Shown: positions 47,227-58,612 of the stretch, piece by piece
Layout of the letters: each line of letters begins with the position of its first letter
Numbering within the stretch: the stretch's first letter is position 1
Assembly: GCA_954871525.1 (NCBI GenBank)
Contig: OX940866.1
Location: 10,935,001-10,999,000 of the forward strand
Length of the DNA stretch: 64,000 bases
Direction: 5' to 3'
From: Parietaria judaica
Taxonomy: Eukaryota; Streptophyta; Magnoliopsida; Rosales; Urticaceae
Notes under the pieces: generated by a model
What the model saw: the letters and a program-made list of their open reading frames with translations, nothing else
Database searches by the model: none
Told to the model about the DNA's origin: nothing
Program-made: the position numbers and the translations under genes

Positions 47227-49040
47227 CTAAGTAGTCTTCGGCCTAATCTCGATTCCTTCCACAATCAGACCAGAGTCATCAACTTCCTTCACCCCGCAAA
47301 AGACGAGCCCGTCATCTCTGTGCTCATTAAAGAACTCACCCATTTCAACCTCCATCCACCCGTCCCCCCGCTCTCTTGGTGCTGGATCTGTGTCCGTTGC
47401 CGGATCCAAAAAGACACTGCGAGTTTCTCCATTCCCTCGTCCTTCGAATTCCACACGCAATTGCACGGGTCTTTGGTCAAACCCGTAAACTTGCCGGAGC
47501 TGAGCAGGTCTTCTGTCATAATCGAAAACTAGATCGAACCAGTTCACTATTTCGTCTGGAATTTCTTCTACTTCTGCATCTGCTACAACCAACTTGTAGA
47601 CAAAGTAAGCTCCGTAAGTAGTGTCGGGAGAGAGAGTGTCGGTCTCAACCCTTGCGTTGATTTCAAGCCAGCAGACGTCCCTGAGATGAGCCACTTCCGG
47701 GAACCTGTACGTTGGTCGAACAGTGTTAGAACTGAAACCGAGTCTAGATTTGCAGAAAATTTTTAGCGCTCGGCTTCGCTTTTCAAGCTAGTTATGCATG
47801 AACATACCTGGAATCGGGCAGTGATCTCCATGCCCAGTATTCGGGCGAATCGCCCCAGATTATCTGCAGCCCTCTCGCCGCTACCATGAAACATTTCTTG
47901 CCACTTTGCTTCTCTAGTCCAAAGCTCTGCATCAAACCGAGGGTGTCTTTAATTGTCTCGCAAGAAACAGTTGCTTGGCGAACAAGTCAAAACACGAGTC
48001 GGAGCTAATTCCACTGATCGGAGGATGAGAAACCGATGAAAAACCCTCAATCCCTTTACAAATTTTGTATTAAAAAAAATCAGTAGTGTCGAAAAAATAC
48101 CCATGATTAGTGTTTTGAAGTCCGTAAACTGTAAACCATCCGCAAGTACAATAGTTCAATTTAAGAGTATATCAATACGGTTTTTGTAAGATTTTTAAAA
48201 TCCATTCCAATTGTGCCGATCCGATTTTATGAGAAACCTGTAAAATCGATGGGTATAACAATACGATTTTTCGTTAAAAAATAAATACTTTTCATAAATA
48301 ATAATTGAAAAACAATATCGAAGATTTTAATTAAAATAAATAGATATTTTATCAAGATGATGTTTTGGAAGAGTTTTCGGAGATTACATGCTAAAAGAAT
48401 TAAAGAAAATATATAGAATGTTTTTTATTAAAGAAAGAATTTGAGGACAAGCCCGGCTTTTGCTATAGCCGAGCAAAATCCGACACCTCGGGACCTCAAA
48501 CTTAAAATCCTCAGATTTTTTTTATTTTTATTTTTATGTTTATTTATATCTAATTTTTAAATTTAAAAATATAATTTTTAATTACGTCCCAAAAATTTCT
48601 TTTTTTTTTAAGACTTGGACAAAACACAACAGACTCAAGACCGGAGGATCGAACATCTTTTGGCCCATAAATCGACCGCAAGCCCACCGAAACGTCAGGC
48701 AGCTAGACTAAGTTCTTTTTTCGGCAAAAATACCTCTTTCTAGACCTTGAAAACGGAATGCAAATATCCGTACCAGTGTTCCACTAGCGATGACGATGGG
48801 ATTATCAGCGAGGAAGAAGAAGAGAGCTTTCCGGGTCATCGAATCCAGCGTCGGATCCGGATCCGATCGCCGCGAAAGGATGTCTCTGTAATCCCAAGGA
48901 AGGAACTTGTCCCAAACGGCAATGGATTCCGAGGCCGATCTGAAGAGAGGAGAGACTGCCGACAAACGACAAGCGTCCTTCGGAGATGTCAACGAGAGGA
49001 TGTGGGAGAGGCACTCTTCTGGAAGCTTGTTCATCTCCAT
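47227..49040 (-). CDS. F-box protein PP2-B (phloem protein 2-like)
   Basis: Three exons on the minus strand: 49040-48774, 47926-47808 and 47704-47227; frames join to 287 residues. The N-terminal F-box (about 1-45: NKLPEECLSHILSLTSPKDACRLSAVS) binds SKP1/ASK. Next is WDKFLPWDY, then the PP2 lectin-like domain (SFGLEKQSGKKCFMVAARGLQIIWGD; WLEINARVET; YGAYFVYKLV; the C-terminal VEGIEIRPK). The order and length match the PP2-B clade. As part of an SCF ubiquitin ligase it probably recognises glycoproteins; the target is unknown. Start at 49040 (MEMNKLPEE); an ATG two codons downstream is equally possible. Intron 1 is 847 bases. Confidence 0.93.
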
Positions 49041-49191
49041 TCTTGCTCTCTCTCTCTCTGCTTCGATGCGTCTCTCTCTTCTCTTCCTAGTTGAGCTGAG
49101 CTGAGTAGTTCGGAACAAGGGTTAATTACATTTTTGCCCCTTTACATTGTTTTGATTGGACAAATATTTGTTTGATACGCTTCCAATTTTT
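49041..49191. other. PP2-B upstream region
   Basis: CT/GA-rich leader of PP2-B (49041-49105) followed by AT-rich promoter DNA that runs directly into a mobile repeat at 49192. Confidence 0.5.
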
Positions 49192-49596
49192 CTCCATAAT
49201 CATCGATTTTTCGTATTGTCGGTAGTCATCGGTAAATACTCTATGCCAATCGATTATCCGTGAAAATAATATAAAAATAACGAAATATTAGGGACTTTTT
49301 GAAAAAAAGTACACTTTTCAACAATTTTAGACAAAAGTACATTCAATGAAGAAACTATTTTAGTATGACATGATTTTATTTGAATATTTATATATGTGAA
49401 CTTAGTAAAAATATTCTTAAAACTATTTTAGTGATTTTTCATCGATTATCCTCGATAAGTGTCGATAATCCTCGACAAGTGTCGGTAATGATAAACTACA
49501 ATTTTATTAATTTTCCATCGATAATCCTCGAAAATCCATTGAAAATCCTCGAAAACGACAACCGATTTATCGACAAAATGGCATTTTGAACCTTGG
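49192..49596 (-). mobile_element. Non-autonomous element copy B (CCAAGGTTCAAAATGCC family)
   Basis: Read on the minus strand it starts CCAAGGTTCAAAATGCC at 49596. It keeps the block order of the CSLD intron copy: GTCGTTTTCGAGGATT, TCGAGGATTATCGATGG, CACTAAAATAGTTTTAA, AAAATCATGTCAT, AAATTGTTGAAAAGTG, CGGATAATCGATTGG. It is about 130 bp shorter than copy A. It lies just upstream of the PP2-B gene. Confidence 0.75.
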
Positions 49597-49695
49597 TTTT
49601 CAAGCAACTTCTTTGAATGTGACTAGGAAGCTTTCAACACATATGAGTGAATTTAAATAAAGAAGAATTATTCATACTCGAAGAAGAATTCTTCA

Positions 49696-52109
49696 TTCTA
49701 TCCACAAGATGCCGAAGCGGAGGAAAGGGGCCTTAGCGATCAAACTCGACATGAGTAAGGCTTATGACCGGGTTGAATGGGGCTTCATTTTCGCTATGAT
49801 GTATAGAATGGGCTTCGGGGTGAGATTGTTACATGTGGTCCACGATTGTATGTCCACATCGGACTACTCCGTGGTAATCAATATTGGGAGGATTGGAAGG
49901 TCATTCTCTGAGAAGAAGGAGCTTCGTCAAGGATGTTCGTTGTCGCCATACCTTTTCCTTATTTGTGCGTAGGGATTTTCCACCCTCATTCAGGGCCAAG
50001 AATGATTAGGCCTTTTGCGGGGTTTTGTTTGCCGCCCATCGGCCCCGCCGGTTTCGCATCTTCTCTTTGCGGACGATAGCATCCTTTTTTGCGAGGCGAC
50101 GGAGGATTGTTGTCATGCCATTAGGTCCCTTTTGGAGGCTTATGAGAAGAGTTCGGGACAAAAGGTCAATCTTGAGAAGTCTATGTTGTGTTGTTCGAAG
50201 AATATCTCGGCGGGAGAAGCGGACCACCTTTCTCGAATACTCCAAATCCCGGTAGTCGAGAAGCTTGAATCGTATCTCGGGCTCCCCGTTCACATAGGTC
50301 GAAACAAGGTTGCGGTGTTTAGTCGTCTTACTAGTCGAGTCCAAAAGCATCTTCGGAATTGGAAAGCTAGAATGTTCTCGGCGGGGGGACGCGAAGTTCT
50401 CGTGAAAGCGGTGGTTCAAGCGATTCCGACATATGTTATGAGCCTATTTAGAATCCCAAAGAAGATAATTAACAATCTACATGGACTTACCGCTCGCTTT
50501 TGGTGGGGAGCCACGGAAGATAAGCGGAAGATTCATTGGAAGAAATGGGATCTCATTGCGAAGCCTAAGGCGTAGGGAGGACTAGGTTTCAAGAACCTCG
50601 GCGATTTCAACCGGGCTCTTATAGGCCGACTCACATGGCGGATCATTCAAAAACCGGAGTGCTTGATGGCCTGAATTCTTAAAGCGAAATACATTCCAAA
50701 TTTGTCGGTGCGCGAGTTTGAAAGCAAAGGCCACTTCTCATTCTTGTGCAAAAGGCTTTGTTGGGGTCGGAATTTGGTACGGCGAGGTATTAGGTGGCAA
50801 GTCGGAGAAGGGAATCTAAGAGCCGGAGCCTTCAAGGTCGTTTCGCAGGAACCGGATGATGGCTTCCCGTGGAGGGTGGCCGACTTCATCTCGGGGGGGG
50901 GGGGGGGGGGGGGATCGTGATCTTGTGGAGACTTTGATGTCCCCTTTTGATGCAAAGGTCATTTTGCGAATCCCTTTGGTGAATGACTCCATTGACCGGC
51001 TTGTGTGGCACTTTGAGGAAGATGGCTTGTACTCGGCCCGTTCAGGCTATCGGCTTGCAAGGTTGGAGACGAGAGAAGGACCTTCGTCATCGGTTAGCAT
51101 CGAACCAAGATGGTGGAAGAAGATGTGGGGGTTAGATATTCCACCTAAAGTCAAGCACTTGATGTGGAGAGCGTGGTTCGAGGCTATGCCGACCTTCGGG
51201 GCGCTTAGAGGGTGCGGTGTAGATTGCCTACCTTTTTGTTCATTTTGTGGGACCCTTCCGGAGGACGCTCTTCACGCCGTTTGTGGGTGTGAAAGGGCTA
51301 AAGCGGTGTGGAATAGCTTGTCATTGCATCGATGGGTAGACAAAACAGGTCTTATACCTTTCCGGGAACTTTGCCTTCGGGCTTTGGAGGTTCTCACAAC
51401 GGAGGATTTGGGACTTTGTGGGTTTATTTGGGCATCGTGGTCCGACCGGAACTTACGGCTCTTTGAAAATCACACTCCGGAAGCTTGGGTTGAGGAGGTA
51501 GCTAATTGGCTTACGAACTACAAGAGCTACAACCGGAAAACGGGCACGAATTATGTGGAGAGCGCGGTACGGCAAAGGGCGTGGTGTGGGGCGGAGGACG
51601 GCGGGCTTACGCTCAACGTCGATGCCGCGTGGGACGAGCCGTCGAGTCAAGCGGGCATTGGATTGGTCGTTAGAGACCACCAATGTATGATTTTAGGTGT
51701 TGCGGCGTCACTTATTGAGAGCGTGGATTCCTCCTTGACCGCCGAATGCCATGCTATACGACGAGGACTTCAATTCGTTCATGACCGAGGTTGGAGGGTA
51801 TCGGTGACGGAGTCCAATTGTCTACGGGCTATACAAATGACGAATGGAGGGAAGTTCCGGGGTCTTCAATGACTGATTTTGAAGGATATTGACTTATTGG
51901 TTAGAGCGGTGGGTCAACACAGCATGTGCCGGTGGATACCTAGAGGTTGCAATGAGGCTGCTAATTTTGTAGCGAAAGCACGTAATTCTTTGACGTGCCA
52001 GGATTTTTTGTGTTACGGTAGCCCGGAGTGGCTTGTAAATATTGCTCGGAGGGATTTCACCCCTCTGTTATTTAATGAAATCTTCTCTTCTTTCAAAAAA
52101 GAAAAAAAG
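49696..52109 (+). mobile_element. LINE-1: 5'-truncated L1-type non-LTR retrotransposon
   Basis: A 13-bp direct repeat GAAGAATTCTTCA flanks the insertion (49683-49695 and 52110-52122). The 3' end is an impure A tail (CAAAAAAGAAAAAAAG, about 52094-52109). The element starts inside the reverse transcriptase; endonuclease and ORF1 are missing, as is usual for LINE truncation during target-primed reverse transcription. Confidence 0.9.
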
Positions 52110-52139
52110 GAAGAATTCTTCAACACCTATGAGAAATGA
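49709..52139 (+). pseudogene. LINE-1 ORF2 remnant: RT C-part, zinc-binding region, RNase H
   Basis: RT motifs: KLDMSKAYDRVEW near 49750, LRQGCSLSPYLF near 49930 and the catalytic FADD near 50065. The zf-RVT region has WKKMWGLDIPPKVKHLMWRA and the CSFCG / HAVCGC pair near 51240-51290. An RNase H-like domain follows (LNVDAAW near 51615, TAECHAI near 51740). Lesions include a TAG near 49970, a shift before 50015, TAG at 50573-50575, TGA near 50672, a G21 run and TGA near 51871. The last frame stays open through the A tail (FSSFKKEKK) and stops only in flanking DNA at 52139. Confidence 0.88.
50893..50913 (+). repeat. 21-base G run
   Basis: An uninterrupted run of 21 G, flanked by ATCTC and ATCGTG, inside the LINE frame where it reads as poly-glycine. 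It can form G-quadruplexes. It may also mark a sequencing or assembly problem. Confidence 0.8.
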
Positions 52140-52915
52140 ACGCCACATCTATATCGATAGTCAAATATATAAAGCTCAATTTTCTTCCCCACACACACAC
52201 ATATATATAAATGAGTATACATTTTTTTTAGTGTGACATAAAATCCAATCATTGTTGAGTTTTCATCGATAATATATAAAAACGACAATGGCTAGGTAAT
52301 TAGCGAACTAAATGGCAGAGTTTTCGTCGATAACATATAAAAACGACAATGGCTAGGTAATTAGCGAACTAAATGGCAGAGCTTTCACATAACAGAAACA
52401 GCTATAATAGAAAGGTGCTATATATATAAGCTGTGTTCACAAACACAAGTTAATTTATATATGTACTCTATAATTTCTTGGTCTATTATTGATATTATAT
52501 AAGTATCAGATATATTATTGCTAATTATGTTATATCATATAATTCTATATTCTTCTAGAGGTAGTTTTGGTTAGCTAGGAAATTTTGTAATTCTTGATAT
52601 AATATTGTAAGCTACTATAATAAACCACAAAATAATTAAGCACGAAAACATGTCAAAATAGGAAATACGATAAAAACGTTGCATGTATTATTATTCATAT
52701 GGATTCAAAAGGTACATGCATATATGTACTTATTTATTACGTACCAACTCTTGAAAAAGTACACTCTCAACTCAAGCATACTCCGTAACAGAGCTTTCGC
52801 ATAAACCCTAATTTATACTAGGACCCTAAGGACTCCTCTTACATTATTATTATTATTATTAAAAACGTTACACTAAACTCGATTACATTATATTATATTA
52901 TTATTGTGATAGGCT
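52123..52915. other. AT-rich spacer, legumin 3' region
   Basis: No gene is recognised. It contains a 61-bp tandem duplication (52257-52387) and, at the right end, the 3' flank of the legumin gene with ATT microsatellites. Confidence 0.6.
52257..52387. repeat. 61-bp tandem duplication
   Basis: GAGTTTTC starts at 52257 and 52318, and GAGCTTTC at 52379. The two full units differ at two or three positions and share AAAACGACAATGGCTAGG. Confidence 0.9.
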
Positions 52916-54512
52916 TTAGGCCGCGATGGACATCCTCTCGGAGGTAGGGTTGGCCCTGAACAAGGTGGTCTCTTGCCTGTTGTACTTGAGCCTCCTCGCC
53001 TGCTCGTTCGAGATCCTGTACATGTTCGCCACCACGTTGTCGGGGAGGGCCCGCATGAAGGAGACCTTGCCCGCGAGCTGGTTGACCTTCGCGTTCTGGT
53101 TGGTCTTGAACGAGACCCACTCAAACCCCTCCTTCTCGGCCTTCTTCACGATCGCGAAATTCTGCGGCACCGTCAGGGCTTGTCCCTGTCGGAGCTCGCC
53201 GTCGAACACGGAGCGGCCCATGCTGTTCACCACCTGGCACCTCGCACGGCCCCGGATGACGTAGATCACACTGTGCGCGTTCATGTTCCAGTGCGGTGCG
53301 TACATTGCGTCCTGTGATGATCATACATATATATGCCCATGATATTAGTCTATTATTTTTATCCTGTGATGATCATACATATATATGCCCATGATATTAG
53401 TCTATTATTTTTATAATCTTCACGATGCAATTGTATATATTAATATAATAGTATTACAAGCATTGAAGAGAAGAGAGATTATCATGCCATGCATTGCAAA
53501 AATAAAATTATAAGAAAAATATTCAATTATAGCTGGAAATATAATAGTATATCATCATGCCATGCATAGAAAATAGAAATAATTTAGCATATATATATAA
53601 TATTATGGTGTTTATGAATATGATATTAACACTATTATAAGAATTCAATTAAAATGTTCATATGGTATTAATTATTTTATGCATATATATATAAATTATA
53701 AAGCTAAAAATAGTAATTCATAGCTTTAAAATATAAATTTATATATACTATCATATGATATTCATTAAAAAACATAAAAACAAAAAGTAGAGAACACCTA
53801 AAATTTCATACATATATATACATGATAAATTTGTATTATGTTGAAAATAAGAAATATAATAAAAAAGTACTCTCGATATATAGTATATAAATCAATATTC
53901 TACTATAACTTACGCTGTAGAGGAAGCCTCTCTCGGCACTGAGCTGGAGCCAGTTGAGGATGGGGAGGTTGAAGCTGTTGACGGTGGCAAGGCGGCCGGC
54001 ACGGGGGCTGAACACGTCAGCACGGGCGGGGTCGCCGATGTTCTCCCTGATGCGCATGGTGCACATGGTCTCCTCCACTCCGTTGCGGCGGCTCCCGTGC
54101 TCCCTCTCCACGGATCGGAGCTCCTGCTCGCGCCTCTCGTGCTCCTGCTCGGCCCGGGACTTGTGGGGGCGCACGAGGCGCAGCTGGTCCCTCACCAGTA
54201 TGATGGATCCCCGCCTGTCGTTCGGGTTCTGGATCCTCCTCGCGGTTTCCGAGTCAATGTTGAAGGCCTCCTGGAGGAAGTTGAGCCCGAATCCGCTGAA
54301 GATGTTGTTCTTGAAGCCCTCCTCGGTGCTCTCGCCAAAACGCGGGCTGTGCTCCATGCGCTCGGTTCTCCGAGTGCGCATTTGCTCCTCTTGCCGGCTT
54401 TGGTGGAACTCGTCGTGTGGGTTTCCGGCGAGGTAGAATCTCTGCCACAACCATTTTTTTCATATCAATATATATATATAGATCATTCAAATATATTATA
54501 CATTAGTGCATA

Positions 54513-54558
<46 letters not shown>

Positions 54559-55173
54559 ACTCTGAGTAAGTATACGTACCCTGGGGCTTCGGTCGAGCTG
54601 GTTGTTGTGGTTAGAGACGTCGAGGAGAGTGACGAAAACGAGGCGGTTGTCGCCGTCGTTGTAGCTCCAGTAGGCGACTCCGGCCGGGATGGCAACGATG
54701 TCGCCTTCTCGGACGTGGCGCAGCTTCTGGTGGCGGTCCTGCTGGGTTCGGCTGCCGGCTCCGGCTCCGAGCTGGGATTCCTCGAATGTCACGGGGCATC
54801 CTGGGAATGTCAATCCCAATATACCTCTTCCTGCATTCACGCACCACAAATATAGTCACTGATTAATGTCCTGAAATTTGTGCTCACCTTGATTCTTTTT
54901 ATTTATGTTTTTACCCTTCTAATTGTTCAATATATATATATAACCATTTTTACCCTTTAATTATCCATTATTTGAGGTGATGCAAAAAGGGTGAACTTGA
55001 TTAAATTTTCTTATCTCCAAAATAAGGGGTCCAACATGTATATTATATATATATATATATAGATATATATATATAAATTTAAATACTCTGAGCTTGTCTT
55101 ATTATATAGATATTGAGTGAAATACTCGACCGACTGAGCTTGTGCTAGTCTTAATTGAATTTATGTATATTGA

Positions 55174-55208
<35 letters not shown>

Positions 55209-55601
55209 ATGTGTGTGTGTGAGTGTAGCTAGCTAGATGCAAAATAAAATATTTATATATACAGTCGATACAAATATATAGATATATATATCGTGATTTT
55301 GGTTACCCTGGATGATGTGGACGAGCTGAGGCGCGTTGGTGTAGGAAGGCAAGTGCAGACCCTTGGGCTCCATGGTGGTGCGCGTGAGCGCCACTCCGGT
55401 GCAATGGAACTGCTCGCGGTTCGGGTTCCACGACTCCACTGTGCCGCCCTCGCACTCGACTCGGCTGTCGGGCTCGTTGGCCTCGAGCCGGTTGAGCTGG
55501 CACTCGTCGCGCATCTCGAACTGCTCGGTTTGCCGGGCCAGGCCGCCGCAGAACGCCAGCGCCACGCACAGCGAGAGCAGGAGCACCGAAGGCCTCGCCA
55601 T
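52916..55601 (-). CDS. Legumin-type 11S globulin seed storage protein
   Basis: Four exons on the minus strand: 55601-55307, 54830-54580, 54441-53914 and 53311-52916, 489 residues. This is the classical legumin gene layout. A signal peptide covers about residues 1-22 ([16 protein letters not shown]). The first cupin (acidic chain) contains C34 and C67 for the usual intrachain disulfide and C110 (FPGCP). The vacuolar processing site is NG at 302-303 (RRNGVEET), followed by C309, which pairs with C110 between chains. The basic chain holds the second cupin ([21 protein letters not shown]). Protein assembles as trimers in the ER and hexamers in seed storage vacuoles, giving amino nitrogen to the seedling. 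11S globulins are often food allergens. A TATA box and a legumin box lie upstream, supporting seed expression. Confidence 0.95.
53311..53414. repeat. 52-bp tandem duplication covering the intron 3 acceptor of legumin
   Basis: CCTGTGATGATCATACATAT starts at 53311 and again at 53363, with identical sequence over the unit. On the minus strand each copy carries ATCATCACAG/G, so the 3' splice site is present twice. Confidence 0.9.
54519..54555. repeat. (TA)n microsatellite in legumin intron 2
   Basis: About 18 uninterrupted TA units, close to the donor of the intron. Confidence 0.9.
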
Positions 55602-55685
55602 TGTCGCTATGAGAGAGAGAGGGTTGTGTAGAGAGAGAGAGAGGAGTGCGTTGTGGTGTGATGTGATGACCCGATCGCGTTGGAA

Positions 55686-55691
55686 TTTATA
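55686..55691 (-). promoter_or_regulatory. TATA box of the legumin gene
   Basis: Minus-strand CCTATAAATTCC, 85 bases upstream of the start codon, the usual spacing for seed storage genes. Confidence 0.75.
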
Positions 55692-55736
55692 GGTGTGAGT
55701 TAGGGTTTGCGTGGAGATGCGCGTAAGGCATCTTGT

Positions 55737-55763
55737 GCCATTCTTCGGCTTGCATGGCTGCGC
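55737..55763 (-). promoter_or_regulatory. Legumin box with RY core (CATGCA)
   Basis: Minus-strand GCAGCCATGCAAGCCGAAGA with following ATGGC resembles the classic legumin box, centred on the RY element CATGCA and placed about 50 bases upstream of the TATA box. RY elements bind B3 factors (ABI3, FUS3, LEC2) in developing seeds. More CATGCA words occur near 55934-55945. Confidence 0.75.
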
Positions 55764-56170
55764 AAACCCTAGCGCTTTACAGCTCAGTGTGTGAGGCACG
55801 GCATGTGGCTGCTGAGCTCTGTGGAAGAGAAACATGTATATATCTATATGTATATATATGTATAATATTGTATGTATCTATACATATATATGTTGCATGT
55901 GTGTATGTAATGTAGCTCTTCTCCTTTGTCTATATATATGCATGCAATGCATTATCAGGTGGCTTGAATCCATTCGTTTTGGCGCATTCTTACTGGCTGT
56001 TAATTAATGGGACAGGTTGCCGTAAAAATACCTGAACTTTTTTTTTTCAAAAATAGCACACTATATTCAGAAATTTGTATTTGCGCTGTTCAAAGTTGTG
56101 AATTTTTTGTTTTCGATTGATTTTTTTTTTCTTCTCACGCTCCATCCATCCATTAATTATATTAACTCAT
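55764..56170. other. Distal legumin promoter, no gene
   Basis: TA/TG-rich DNA with RY-type TGCATG words near 55935 and short T runs; it ends at the TTCTA target duplication of Copia-3. Confidence 0.55.
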
Positions 56171-56175
56171 TTCTA

Positions 56176-56689
56176 TGTTGGATCCCAATTCACGGATCTG
56201 CAAAGAACACGAATAACACCAAAGAAATCGAACAGGAAAATAAAGGACACAAAATTTGGGAGAAGAAATTCTCTTGATTTATAATCGAAGGCAATACAAG
56301 AAGGTAAACTCAAAAATTCTAATGGACTCCACACTTTACAAAGTATACATGCTAGGTATATTTATAGCCTCACATAGGCGAAACCCTAGCTAACCAAATC
56401 ACACAAAATCAGGAAACTACCCTAAATAATCTCGCTTAATCTTTGACTTGATTTGCTTGCTCCTCAAGCTACGCATCTTCCTTTCTGGGTAGAGTTTCCT
56501 TTTCCTGCCCGGACAGTCTCTCTGTCCCCGACCTGGCCTGCTCGTCTGCCTCTGGCCTGGCTTGCCTTCTATCCGGACGTTCTGCTCGTGTTCACCCGAG
56601 CTGGGCTGAACTCCTATCCGTCCTTGGTTCTGGCCGGTACCCGGGCTGACTTCCTCTGTGTGACGGATTAAGTCAAGCTTATGCTCACA
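56176..56689 (-). repeat. 3' LTR of Copia-3
   Basis: On the minus strand it starts TGTGAGCATAAGC and ends GGGATCCAACA. A TATA box GGCTATAAATATACC lies at plus 56356-56370. The pol frame runs into its U3 and stops at 56417. Confidence 0.95.
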
Positions 56690-58612
56690 TTCTCCCCCGT
56701 AAGCTTGACTTGCTTCTACTCTCTTCACTCCGAGCAGCTCTCTCATCTCCTCGAACTTGACTCTCCCTAGAGTCTTGGTAAGGATGTCTGCCCGTTGCTC
56801 CCTCGTGTTGACGAACTCCACAACGATCTCTCGCTTCTCCACACACTCACGAATGTAGTGAAACTTCGTGTCAATGTGTTTGCTCCGTCCATGGAATACT
56901 GGATTCTTCATCAACGCTATTGCAGACTTGTTGTCCACGTAGAGAGTAGCTGGTCTCTGCTCGGATCCGGTCACTTCACTAAGTAGCCCCTTCAACCACA
57001 TAGCTTGACATGATGTTGCGGTTGCCGCCATGAACTCTGCTTCGCATGAGGATAGAGCTACTGTCTGCTGCTTTTGAGACTGCCAGGTGATCAGGTTTCC
57101 GTTGAGGTAGAACGCCATCCCTCCGGTACTCTTCCTGTCATTGATATCACCGGCCAGATCACTGTCCGTAAAGCCGACTAGTACTTCTGCTCCACTTCCT
57201 CTGTTGTACTGGATCCCGTAGTCCGTCGTGCCCTTCACGTATCGCAAGATGTGCTTCACCGCCTGCTGGTGTGCACTTGTGGGCTTCTCTATGTATCGAC
57301 TGACTATCCCGACTGCGTGTGAGATGTCTGGTCGGGTGTGGGTGAGATACCTCAAACATCCGATCACGCGTCTATACTCCGTGGGATCCACTCTTCTCCC
57401 TTCAGCATCCTTCCCGAGCTGCAGCTTTGCCTCCATTGGGTATTTGCTCGGGTTGCAATCCGTCATCTCGAACTGCATAAGGATCTTCTTCGCATAGGCC
57501 GACTGCTTCAGCGTAATGCAGTCCTTCTTCTGTTCCACCTCTAGACCGAGGTAGTACGAAAGTAATCCGAGGTCACTCATCTCGAATTCGGCCATCATCT
57601 GTTTCTTGAATCCTTCTACGCCTTCTGCGCTGGATCCAGTGACTATCAGGTCGTCCACATACACTCCGACGATCAGAGTTTCCTGCTCGGTACTCCTGGT
57701 GTAGACTGCCTGCTCGCTCAGACACTTTGTGAATCCAAGATTCTTCAAGATCTTATCAAGGCGGATGTTCCACGCTCTTAGCGCTTGTCTCAACCCGTAC
57801 AGGGCCTTAGATAACTTGTACACCTTCTGCTCCTTGCCCGTGACGCCGAACCCCTATGGTTGATTGACGTACACTTCTTCCTCGAGGTCACCATTTAGGA
57901 ATGCTGATTTGACATCTAGATGGTGAATTGCCCAACCTCGATGAGCTGCTAGGGCTAGGATGAGTCTGATTGTGTCCAGTCTAGCTACTGGAGCAAAGAC
58001 TTCCTCAAAGTCTATGCCTTTCCTCTGCACGTAGCCTTTAGCTACCAGCCTTGCCTTGTGCTTAAGGACATTCCCGTCGGTGTCCTTCTTCAGCTTGTAC
58101 ACCCACTTCAGGCCGATGGGATTATGACCTTTGGGCAGGTCGGTAAGCTCCCATGTCTTGTTCTTCTCAATGGACTCCATCTCCTTCTTCATTGCTTCCT
58201 GCCACTCCTTCTCAGCTGCTGCCTCATGGTAGTTGGCTGGTTCTTCTGCACACAACAAAGAAAGTTCCTCCAGGTTCATCTCCACTTCTTGAGTCTGATC
58301 GTAAACGTCTGCTAGAGGACGGAATCCTCTTGGGCCGTCTTTTATGGAGGAATCTCCCGAGCTGGACGGGCTGGTCCTGCTCGGACTTGGTGTCCTGGGT
58401 GTATCCGGGGTCTCTTCCGGGCTGGATTCACTCATGCTCGGCAAAACTGTTCCCGAGCTGGGTGTTCCGGGCTGCTCCTGCTCGGCAACATCCTGCTCGT
58501 CCTTGACCGTGAACTCCACTGAGTTCTGTTCGGTTTCTCCCTTCTCGTCGCGCCAATCCCACTTCATCTCTTCTTCGAACACAGCATCTCTGCTCACTTG
58601 GAGTCTGCCGCG
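56417..58612 (-). pseudogene. Copia-3 reverse transcriptase / RNase H
   Basis: The frame after the integrase tail begins with a Ser/Pro-rich linker, then [35 protein letters not shown] at about 57857-57855 interrupts it at NQP/GFGV, and the same frame resumes with KLSKALYGLRQ and catalytic YVDD near 57655. RNase H follows (GFTDSDLAGD, SSCEAEFMAA, YVDNKSAIAL, KHIDTKFHYIRE). The end of RNase H is followed by the polypurine tract read as GGE and then about 90 codons inside the LTR up to 56417. The tail beyond AYGGEC has no known domain. Confidence 0.9.
56690..56698 (-). promoter_or_regulatory. Polypurine tract of Copia-3
   Basis: Minus-strand GGGGGAGAA directly before the TGTGAG start of the 3' LTR; it is translated within the open pol frame. 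Confidence 0.85.

Noticed and set aside
23060..49040. Possible functional gene cluster in the gene-rich core
   Set aside because: VAMP72, CTF18, CSLD, cyclin T and PP2-B belong to unrelated pathways and are each single genes with their own signals; no shared pathway is visible.
53954..54855. Long plus-strand frames across the legumin gene
   Set aside because: Antisense shadows of the legumin exons; one includes a TA microsatellite translated as repeated IY.
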